DNA from: Heliocybe sulcata
Taxonomy: Eukaryota > Basidiomycota > Agaricomycetes > Gloeophyllales > Gloeophyllaceae
Assembly (NCBI GenBank): GCA_004369045.1
Contig: ML213514.1
Location: forward strand, 728,596-792,595
Reading direction: 5' to 3'
DNA: 64,000 nt
The notes below the pieces were generated by a model. It made no database searches, was not told the origin of the DNA, and saw nothing but the letters and a program-made list of their open reading frames with translations. The translations under genes were made by a program, and so were the position numbers. This document shows positions 54,791 to 64,000 of the stretch, in pieces (position 1 is the first letter of the stretch; each line of letters begins with the position of its first letter).

Positions 54791-56301
54791 TCAATGGTAA
54801 CTTGGGAAGGCTGGGAAGTGGTCTGGCGCCGAATAACCAGGTGCGCCGAAGTGCGCAGCCGCGGCCTGATCCCTCGGAACTTGCGGGTGGTTCAGTGAGG
54901 CCGATGAGCTGTACTGGTATTGGGGGTTGTTTCCACCACTCCATGGCCACGTGTGGGGGGACGACGGGGACGCCGAGTGTCCGCCGCGACCCTCATAGTA
55001 TGAATGACTGTCCGGTGAAGGGAATGATGGGGAGCTGGACTCTCCCGAATAGCTGTCGACGCCTTCTGATACCCCGCCTGGACTTTGGTAGGTGAATTCT
55101 GGGTTCTCCATCCCATAGCGAGATCCTGACTTCTAGTTATAGTTAACAGTCTTCGATCAATGGCGTAGCCCTCACCTCCTGAACTTCTGACGGTGGTAGG
55201 TGACGAGTAGTATGATTGCGCGGACGTGGGGCGCTGCCCTCTGCCCCAGTACCCTTGCGTGCTGATGGGTGACAGATGTGGTCCCTCGGGATGGTCGCGC
55301 CCGTGCAGTGATGTTGTCTGTGGTGCCGGCTCGCTGTAGCTCAAGTGCATCGCAGACGCTGGCGTCGAGGAGGTTGGGCTGACGCCACTGGATGGAGAAG
55401 TCAGTCAGGAAACCTTTACCTACAGCGACCAAGAGTGCAAGTACGTACTTCGGACGGCGCCCCCAGTCCGAGGACGCGACCAAATTGTCAGGTCCCCGAC
55501 GCTTCCGATCACCAGAGTCGTAGGTGTCTCGTCTAAACGCCGACCGGTCAGTCCACCGATGTTCTAATGGACGCGTGGGTGCCACGTACAGAGGTCTAAG
55601 TCGTCCGTCGGGCCCCGTAACAAATTTCAGGGGGTTGCGCGACAGCTTCATATGCTCCAATTCGAAAGACATGTCCATCGCCATGATGTCCGGCCTACAC
55701 AGAGGCCTCTGCAGACGACCCGAATGAATATCTTCTTCGGTATAGTAGGAGATGAGATGGTAATCGGCCCCGTCTATGTCGACGGTGATGGTCTGTTATA
55801 GCATGAATATAACGGTTCGCCGACCAGACAAACAATACTAATACCTTCTTCACTAGGCCCCCTGGTTTATAGGCTTCTCGCTCGTGGGTCGGAGCGCCGC
55901 TGTCCGACAGCGACGCACTGGACGTGTAGGGTCGCTTGTTCCCTGACCTGCTTGTCGTCCTCTCCGTTACTTCCCTGTAGATCTTAACCCGGGACGTCAA
56001 TCGTGCAACGTCGCGTCGGAGGAGATCGACCTACAAGAAAATTGCCAGACATTCGAGAAGGGGACCAGGCAAGACCCTCCGTCCAACGCTTCATGCCGCT
56101 CTCGTCTACGCTGAAGACGAAGACGGCGCCACTTCGTATCATCGACCTTCGCTCGAAATCATTGAGCCTTCGCGTTATACGGGGTATGATGCCCTGTCTC
56201 GCTGCTTGGATGAGGCGTAAGGCGTCGCCGGTGGTCTCAACGAAGCCACTGAAGGGATGCGCATCGCGGTGGGAGCCTCCCGGAATCTGCACAGAGAGCA
56301 T
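54791..56301 (-). CDS. Gti1/Pac2-family (WOPR) transcriptional regulator
   Basis: WOPR proteins (Wor1, Ryp1, Sge1, Gti1, Pac2) are fungal DNA-binding switches for morphology and development. Exons 56301-56035, 55982-55845, 55792-55449, 55387-55176 and 55125-54791 give 431 residues. WOPRa covers residues 15-105: GFVETTGDALRLIQAARQGI, IPRITRRLNDFERRSMIRSG, AVFVFSVDESGMKRWTEGLA, WSPSRMSGNFLIYREVTERT. WOPRb follows a short linker: GLVKKTITVDIDGADYHLIS, YYTEEDIHSGRLQRPLCRPD. The remaining 250 residues are serine/proline/tyrosine-rich, as in activation regions (SYYSSPTTVRSS, ASLNHPQVPRDQ), ending FPAFPSYH. The start MLSVQIPGGSHRDAHPFSGF is the nearest ATG; a further upstream start (56357) would need another splice. 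It converges on TFB2. The two WOPR halves are complete, so a functional regulator is expected. Confidence 0.9.
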
Positions 56302-59300
56302 AACTGATGAACGGCACACGGTGAGACGCCGGAGGACACGAAATGGCTAATAGACATTGCAGAGGCAGATACTTATAGAGATCTCAGAACGGGTGGTAGG
56401 ATTCTTGGAGAGGACCTTTGCCGTTAACCTCCACATGGCAACCGTGGTACCCTCAGAATCCATCTAAGACGAAAGCTGACATTGAATTGCACAGCGCCGG
56501 TGACCAAAGGGAAGATATGGCAGGTTCTATATCAGGGAACCGGGAAATTGACCCAAGAACCTATTCGCTTCGGGTCATCGAGGTCAATCTTCACAACCCG
56601 CTGTCCTAGGCCCGCGGACCGTCCCTTTCGACTCAGCGAAGACCAGACCGGACTAAACCTTCCTCTCAGACAATCTAAACTTCTACAGGACCCCCGGATG
56701 CAATGCTCTGACGTTGGCCTCAGGAACGCCTCCGAAACACGCTGCACCAACAGATTTGGTTCTGGGACTCTCTCCGGCGATGCCGGTTGCGTCGGCCTAC
56801 TCCGGGACTTAGCCTCTTTTCGTGTTCCAAGATTCCATCCCGTGCAGATGTGGGGCAGCCGCGATTTTCTGCCATTCGGGGTCGGCCTCTCGCTCGAACG
56901 ACGATTTGATGCTGATTTTAATAGGGCATCAGCCAGCGTTCCTCGGTGACGGCGTCTCTGTGCACACCTGCTTCTGACGCCACAACAGACCACAACACCG
57001 TTGAGAGCGTCGTAGCGCTTCTGGAAGTGGGAATGCGGCAAACTCCAGCCTGTGAGACAAGACCGTCGGTGACCTGATAGTCCAATCCTGCCTTGGGTGT
57101 TCCCCTTCCCTCCCGGTTCGGGTGACATTACGGAGCCTTTCGCAGAAGTCCTATTCTGTGTGAACAGGTGCGGAGCAATAATGAACAGAATCAAGCCATG
57201 GCCATCGTGTGACGAAGCAACAGAATGCCACAGAAGGGAAGTGGCCGTCTCGGATGGCGCCAGGATGCAGGGAATACCGAACCAAGGTCCTGCGAACAGA
57301 GCGTCGACCTAACCGAGGCGGTTTCCGATGTCAGGGAATATCTGCATTGACATTGGTCTGCTGCGTCTCGAGAATCATCATGTCCTCGACGAACCGACTT
57401 GTTACCATCGTATCAGCAGTCACAGGCCTTCTCCGATGGTATGAACGTAGGATGTACCTATCTGCCAAACGCGGGTCTCTCGGCGTTCCTAGACTGTCGA
57501 ATGAGACGTATTTTCATGAGGAACAGGTGCATGCTTGAGCCCACCCCACTCTTCTGCGGAGGCTGTGATGGCTGCACATTACTAAATCTACCGTGGCGGA
57601 AATAGACAAATCTTCCAGAAGCGCTGGACACTTGTATTGGGATGGACATTGTCGGATGGGTTAAAGCTATCAAGAGAAGTGATATCACACGCCTCGGTCC
57701 CGTGGATAGGTATCCCTGAGAGACATCAAAGATTATTGTTATCGATGCAATGAACGCCGGCGTCTTAGCGGCCGAATCACTGATGCACCGCGGGTACCTC
57801 ATGCACCAGGACGGTGGCCAGACACAGCAAAGGCTGCTGAAGATCATCTAGATATCGTGGACCTCCTACAAGAACGACGCGATAAGAGTGGGAGGCTGCC
57901 GGAACAATTCTGGAACCGGTTGCGTGCTCGTTCACATGCAGGCTCCGAAGTCTGAAGGCAGCTCGAGCACATCCTAGTATAGTCGACCAACAGGAGTGGG
58001 GTCGCCATCGAGGCTTGAACGCCGGCCCTATAACATAACGAGATCTGCAATCCGATAATAGGTAATGTGAGAGCCGCCTATTTGCTCGGAACCAGCTGCA
58101 GCGACGAACAAAACGTGGGAACCGAATGTGCAAACGGGTTTCTGTATCCATCTGCCATATTGCCGCGAGAGAGTGTATTTCTGTCCTGTCAGAACGGAGC
58201 AGTTGCAGCCACACAGCCGTACCCCAAATCAGAGGCTGGGTGGCATGAAGGTATCCTGGCCTGGTAGAAGGCAGGAGATTCAGAATCCTCCGGTCTCTGC
58301 CCGAGGTCGCAAGGGAGGAGGTGAAGAGCGCCGATCGCATACGTTTAGGTGCGTTGTGGCGGTCCCATGCTATGGCGTCATTGATGGCAATGTCTATACC
58401 GTTCGCGCTCGACAGCCGTGAGTATCTGCGGCCAAATATACTTGGACATACAGTTCTGGGCGTCGGCGGATATGCTCGCCTAGGCTTGCTGCCCGTTTAC
58501 GGTTGTGGACTTGGATCCGGTAAGTAGGTGAACATGCCAGATCTGCAAAGTGTGTATCAAGAAATACGGCGTGGACAGATGCGAGACTCTTACGTTAGAA
58601 ACTGTGTGTGCCGTGTAACGTGTGGAACCATGTTATGCAACTCCCTACGCTTCCGAGCGCATAGAAAGAGCGGAAGCTTTACCGGATTTTCGTGGCGGTG
58701 GCGGTGTTGCACTTCATATCCAGTACCAGCATTCCCAGCGGACCGAAGGCGAAGCTTCACTCGTGCTCGGTCATCAAGATGGTATTGGTGCCCGGCCTCC
58801 GACAAATGAGCGAATCTCGAAGGATTAGGGTCATCGGCATTCTTGTTTTATCCGTCGGCAAAACCGCCATTCTGATGACGTTAGTGGTGAGACTGGTAGG
58901 CGCATCCAGGTCATAATCTCACCGACACAGGTGTATCGGTACTGCGCAAGGAGCCTATTGATAAACGATTTTGACAGCCTGCGTGCCGACAAGGACACCC
59001 GAAACTCACCTCGACCTTGATGTCATCTCTGCCCCTCTGCTTGATCTGTGGGCAGCTTGTGGCCATCCTCCGTTCCCTGCTTATGCTCAGGGACATCGGT
59101 TGGACGGGCTCCCGATCCATTCTGCCCCCGATTTCGGCCTTCCGGTCCCCACCTTCGCCATCGGCAGCATCAGACCACAATGGAAACTTTCCTGTGATTG
59201 CATTCGAAATCAGCAATCTTGTGCGAGCCACAGGGGACCTCTCTCCATCGGAAGATACGGATCCAGCGTAGAGATGTGGAGCGCTATTACGGCCGTACCC

Positions 59301-60516
59301 ACCTGTGGTTTCTCTACTATACATAGCTGTGCCGTTCTGTCGCTGCTTCATGCACAAACGTCGAGACTCGGCCAGATAGCTGAGATCTTAAATAAAGCTT
59401 GATCCTGGATTTCATATTAATGGATGGGTAAAGCCTCCGTCATTGTATGAAGGGGAGCGGGTCCGTAGTCGCACCATCCTGGCTCGGGCCTTGTAGCAGC
59501 GGTCCGTCATCCAGCGGCTCCCAGGTTTACGAAATATAGGCCCGACATTAAATGCTTCGGCAACTTCGGTTGCTTCAGACGGTTGATGTCGGCTTGACTT
59601 GCACCTCTAGGTGTTTGTTATATGCCTCAATGTGGAGAGCGTTACAACTTACATGCAGTCTCGATTGTTATTTGGTTTCACTCCACAGTGCCGTTCGGCG
59701 GTTGGTCTGAAAGTTACCAGAGACGAGGGCAGTTTTGGCCCATTATACTTGCGAGGTCGAGACAGCACGATAATCTGCAGGTCAGTAAGAAGGATATTAA
59801 TGAACAAAAGAAGTTCCAAGATCCCACATATCTCATTGAAGTGAAAATCCTTCGTAGTTCTCTGCCACGGCCACGGACGGAGACTTTTGTCCATCTATCT
59901 CATGGCATGAGAAGTCGCGGCGGCGGAGACCTCCGCACCATCGGACGCAATATGTGAGGCAGTTCTGCACGTATCCTGTCGGAAGATAGACGGTAAGACT
60001 TTCCGCATTGCCGTAACGCGGCTTGCACAGGCCATTGGCCGGCATCCCAAAGTTTATGGGCAGCGACTTCGTAATACCGGGGAGAGAAGTCAAACCAGAG
60101 ATAAATGCCTTGCGGCGCCATTGAATCGCGTTTCCTGCCTGCTGTTCAGTGATTCCAAATGAGATATAGTGCGTGATAAGCTGGTTCCTGCGTGCAGTGC
60201 CCGTCTTTCGAAGGCTGCCTGGAAGGGCCCCGATTGCGAGGTTACTGTGAAAGTCTGATAGTTGTAGTCGTTCTTTACACTGTCCAGGTATAAGTCAGTA
60301 CCAAGAGTTTGTGCTATAGTTCAGTGAAAGTACAATAGCTCGAAATGCAAAGACCATGGCTTGGCATAATTTGATTATCAACTGGACGCGTCCGTCACGT
60401 GCTCTGACATTTCCGCTGAATCCCGCGTCCCTTCGCAGCTCTTCCTATCGCACCCCATTTCAAAACTGATTTTCTCAACTATTCGACGAGTCTACAGCGC
60501 TTCATTCAAGCATAGG
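56302..60516. other. 4.2-kb region without a recognised gene
   Basis: Many frames of 60-220 codons overlap on both strands. The longest (56532-57194 minus) is arginine-rich with no domain, typical of an antisense shadow of GC-rich DNA. A plus frame at 58692-58916 contains a hydrophobic run (VIGILVLSVGKTAILMTLVV), possibly a relic of a membrane protein. A plus frame at 58971-59402 (DLDVISAPLLDLWAACGHPP) is open over 140 codons but unrecognised. None forms a convincing multi-exon gene. Confidence 0.3.
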
Positions 60517-61812
60517 ATGCCATCGTTAGATCTACAGTCGAGGCTGAAGGCGAGTGCTAACTTATTCGAACAAGAAAGTCTCGATAACTGTGCGATCAGC
60601 TACGAGACGGGAATGAGATTCCGATATTAGGCTTTGGTATGATCTTTGGCTCGGTGTCGCGAATATCGTATATAACGGATTGTCTGGCCGATAGGAACGT
60701 ATGAACTAGACGGAAGAGATGCGTATAACGCTGTCAAGTGGGCGCTCGAAGTAGCTTTGCCATGATAGACCACGATAACTGCCGTCTGACGAATCATTCT
60801 TGCAGGCAGGATACAGGCACATTGTCAGTCGTCCTTCACTAGAAGCAGCTGACATAACTCATGATATGCATGAATACTAGGACTCGGCAGAGTGGTACGA
60901 GAATGAACGTGAATGTGGCCAAGCTATCCTCGATTTCTGCAAGGATACCAGCACGCCTCGATCCACCATATTCTACACCACGAAACTGAAGTCGAACAGC
61001 GGCTATGAAGCCACTAAGCGCGCGATTGAACGATCCCTGAAGGCTTGTGGGCTGGGTTACATGGACCTATACCTCATGCACTCCCCCATCGGTGGACCCC
61101 AAGCACGCGAAGAGGCCTGGAAGGCCATCTGCGAAGCCCAAAGTGAAGGCAAATTGAAGAGTGCCGGTGTCAGCTGCTTTGGAGTACGGCACTTGAAGGA
61201 GATGGTCGGCAGTGGTGTTCCTGTTCCGACAGTGAATCAGGTTAGTTCTTCTGAGCTACATCGAAAGCTATTACCAAGGCTCAGGACTTTCCTCACAATA
61301 GATTGACCTGCACCCCTTCATGACTCGCTCTGATATTGTCACATACTGCGAACAGCATTCAATAGCACTTGAGGTTAGTAACGCAAGCGTTTGTATCGGT
61401 GGATCTTCATGTTCCCTTGCATCTATAGGCGTGGGCTCCGCTTGTGCGAGGCTTGCGCTTCAAGCACCCGGACATCGTCAAACTGGCGGAAAAACATGGC
61501 AAGCAGCCTGCCCAGATTCTGCTCAGATGGTCCGTTCAGAAGGCTAGTGGCAATCACTACTCTTGCTCCGAGCGAGCACTCACTCAGTTTTACTTAGGGT
61601 TTTGTTGCTATACCAAAATCAGCCTCTAAGGACCGGATAGTATCCAACGCGAATATTTTTGATTTTGAATTAAGTGCAGAGGAGATCACCGCTCTGGACG
61701 GTCTCGATGAATGTGCGTGTCTGGTGTACTGCTCTGTGTGTTCTACTGATCAGAAGGCCTGGAACGCATCCCAGATCTTGTGACTGACTGGGACCCAACG
61801 TCGACACCCTGA
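60517..61812 (+). CDS. Aldo-keto reductase
   Basis: This NADPH-dependent reductase of the AKR superfamily has a (beta/alpha)8 barrel. The first exon (60517-60549) encodes MPSLDLQSRLK, then LRDGNEIPILGFGTYELDGR. The catalytic tetrad is visible: Asp and Tyr in RHIDSAEWYENE, Lys in FYTTKLKSN, His in YLMHSPIGGP. SLKACGLGYMDLYLMHSP, KSAGVSCFGVRHLKEM, IDLHPFMTRSDIVTYCEQ, KHGKQPAQILLRWSVQKGF and AIPKSASKDRIVSNANIFDF follow, the last being the cofactor phosphate loop. The end reads LDEYLVTDWDPTSTP, at about 290 residues, normal for the family. Two introns appear to use GC donors (60550, GCGAGT; 61543, GCTAGT), since only these keep conserved sequence in frame. No signal peptide is seen. Substrate is unknown; general aldehyde or xylose-type sugar reduction is possible. 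Confidence 0.88.
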
Positions 61813-64000
61813 TAGTGACCGTTGAAGGGAGCGAAACAGAGTTACCGCTTGGATCGGCCCAGTACATTACAGCGTGCCTCGAGTAATTCTCTGGGTGACA
61901 TGAACCTCCTTTCCTCCGAGATCATGGCAATCGGCGTGTCTAAGAAGAACTGAGGACCATGAGGCCAACATGGGGGCAATAAGCACCCTTAGCGACAGGA
62001 AGGTACCCGTGGCTCGGTTGACTTACTAGGTTACATTAAAAGGTTAGTGCTGGTAGGAGTTCTCTCGTGCCTGGATATGGACGCCCTGCACTCACCCGGT
62101 CCTCGTATCCTCCATTGGTATCTGCCTACTCAGGCAAAAGAGGTCCCCACGGAACGACTTTTTATCTGATCGGCCGTTGCTGCGGAGTGCGCAGCCTTCG
62201 AATACACGGCATGTGGGGTCACCCGGAAATCTCTTCGGACCTACGTATCCTCGCCTCTGCGCGTGCAACTCGGAACTTTGCGCGGTAGGAATATCAAACT
62301 CGAATCCAAGAATTCTTCTCGTCCGTGTATAAGGAAATCTATCCTCTTGGCTGACCATCATGATGTATCAGTCATTCTTCCACGACACTCGGGGAAAATA
62401 GTAGGACATGCCCGCACGGTGACTAAGACCCGACGCTTATCGTCAGTGTGTCTGTAAGAGCATGCCGGAGACCGTGGCTTATTCGAATCGAGAAAATTAC
62501 CAGGCCGTTGCGCGAGACCGCCTTCGTTACAGTCTGAGGCGTCTGTCAGCTTTGCCCCAGTCACCACTTCCTATTTTAGTCAACCAATCAGAGACGTTAT
62601 CCAACTGGAGCTGATGGTGCCCAATGGCGCGCCACACCACTTTGAAGCTGGCGTAATTCTGCTACTGAGTAGTATTAAAGCAATCCTCCGATGTGACCTA
62701 GGAGGCCACCACAGACTGAACCTGTACTTGCGCCAGTATATGCAAAGGTGTCCGGTCCGGATGAAGCTATGAAGCGGAAGCGGTGATATTTGACACATAT
62801 TTGTGGGGGACCCGTGTACCAAATTGTTAACAGACGTAACGAGGGTACGTTGGCCGGTGGATGGTTCACTTCAGTTGATTGTAAAGATAATCACGGGCGG
62901 TATGCTTACCATTTGCAATTGCAGGTAGGGTCAAGGTCTCCCTTGCCGTTGCCGCTCTTCGAGTCTCGGAATGCCTGATGAAAAGTCAAGTCAATATCGA
63001 ATGAGCTACGGGTCCTTCTAGTAATGGAATGCCGACCCTTTTGTCAGGACTACCTCGTTGTATCTGAGGGTCCTGGCGAGTCGAAGGCGAAGTCTTTCCA
63101 TAGGATGCCTGGGCGGGAGAATCACCGTAAACTCGAATCCTCTTCCGTTGCTTCAGGTGCGGATATCCAGGTTCTCCTGCAATGGCATGGCTTATCTCCT
63201 GCCATCCTTTCAAGCGACGATCGGAAGGTGAGGATAAGGATTACGGAAGGTAGCTTGGGATCCTTACTGAACAGTCGGTGCACGTCAGTACCTCTGACAT
63301 ATTCAACCGAAGTCCCGGCTTGACGAAGGGACGAGCCTCAGGTGCCAATCAATGTCGTCAGCTACTTCCGAGGATACGTAGCCGGAGATTACTGCCATAG
63401 AATTCGTTCTGCAAGCGAACAGAAAAGCGGTAAGTTCCATGTTCCAGTGATTATGATGACGGGGAACACTTACCATACCTTCATCCAAGTTTGCCGGTCC
63501 CTCATCGTCATTGACCTATACATGTGCTACATTAGCCGAGCGCCACAGACCTCTTTGTTCGGCAAACAGGCAGGTCTGCCACCGGTATGCAGGTTACCCT
63601 CTACTCAGCTTGCCAATATCCATGATCCGAGCCTTCCCCGCTGAAGACGGCACTCCATAGCCCGTTAGCTTGGCGGCTCACAGTAATCTGGATCCTTCGG
63701 TAGCAGAGACTGGAATATGTCCGTCGTCTTGCGCATATAGTGATCTACATCCCTATGGTATGCGTATGGATGGCCAGGAAGAACAATCTCAGTCCAGTGG
63801 AAGGTGCCAGAGGTAAGCCTCACTACTCTCCTTATCAAGACGAAAGGGGTGTATCTTCGACCCTTTCTGACTCAGCCCCGCATGACAGAATGAGCCGCTT
63901 GACTCACGGCGGCTCGTCTAGAAGTCCTATCCCATTCACACGAGTACACGCTCAAGCTGAAACGGCGAAACGTTGCGTTATTCCATCACTCATTCCCAAT
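61813..64000. other. 2.2-kb region without a recognised gene
   Basis: Frames up to 100 codons are present (for example 63024-63323 plus and 62092-62361 minus) but show no domain. A plus-strand stretch near 62575-62770 (QPIRDVIQLELMVPNGAPHH) is open and could be an exon of an unknown gene. The last 250 bp contain a serine-rich open stretch that may continue beyond the window. Confidence 0.3.

Noticed and set aside
56532-57194. 220-codon minus-strand frame
   Set aside because: Arginine-rich with no domain, no homologous motif and no splice context; likely chance openness in GC-rich DNA.
58692-58916. Hydrophobic segment resembling a membrane helix
   Set aside because: It is a single short run in a frame with no other membrane segments or start, so I did not call a gene.
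1-64000. tRNA, rRNA, CRISPR arrays and prophage-like features
   Set aside because: I looked for T-loop-like GGTTCGA contexts, clustered short direct repeats and phage genes and saw none that held up.

Overview
The window looks like nuclear DNA of a filamentous basidiomycete, most likely a mushroom-forming Agaricomycete. Coding sequences are broken by many short introns (mostly 45-60 nt, GT-AG with some GC-AG). The gene content fits: a Gti1/Pac2 (WOPR) regulator, a membrane P450, an AONS with a peroxisomal tail, a MINDY deubiquitinase, and TFIIH, RNase P and proteasome-chaperone genes. I see no CRISPR array, tRNA, rRNA or prokaryotic feature. Exon models were made by hand from reading-frame continuity, family motifs and splice signals, so terminal exons and a few short introns are less certain than cores.

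Layout. 1-251 is the 5' end of an FAD monooxygenase leaving the window. 252-3645 is gene-poor and holds an AT-rich element with terminal inverted repeats (590-1414). 3646-9754 is dense: AONS (+), POP5 (-), MINDY deubiquitinase (+), leucine-rich-repeat protein (-). 10545-14644 carries a tungstate-binding-like PBP-fold protein (+) and a formamidase (-) with tiny exons. 15229-16196 holds two abutting TA-flanked inverted-repeat elements. A P450 (16300-18386, -) and a short P450-like relic follow. 20227-26781 carries an arrestin-like protein with a long disordered tail (+) and a TPR protein (-). 27473-33798 is a tandem array of three BTB/POZ genes, the first decayed. 35378-40348 has a divergent transketolase-like enzyme (+) and a REX1-type RNA exonuclease (-). 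About 5 kb without recognisable genes follows, then homogentisate 1,2-dioxygenase (+) with an overlapping unknown minus-strand frame. 50204-56301 is a housekeeping and regulatory block: HSBP1 (-), gankyrin/Nas6 (-), TFIIH TFB2/p52 (+), WOPR regulator (-). 56302-64000 is mostly unrecognised sequence with one aldo-keto reductase (60517-61812, +).

How the genes relate. No biosynthetic cluster or defence system is evident. Links are pairwise: POP5/MINDY and Nas6/TFB2 are close divergent pairs (about 250 and 215 bp) that may share promoters. The BTB genes form an expanding and decaying tandem family whose promoter was duplicated too. Homogentisate dioxygenase is a lone step of tyrosine/phenylalanine breakdown. 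The clearest unusual signals are five inferred GC-AG introns in four genes, microexons of 6 and 10 nt, targeting tails (AKL on AONS, CIIM on MINDY), the fused inverted-repeat elements, the eukaryotic PBP-fold protein without a signal peptide, and the divergent transketolase. I did not find anything I can call a new multi-gene system.
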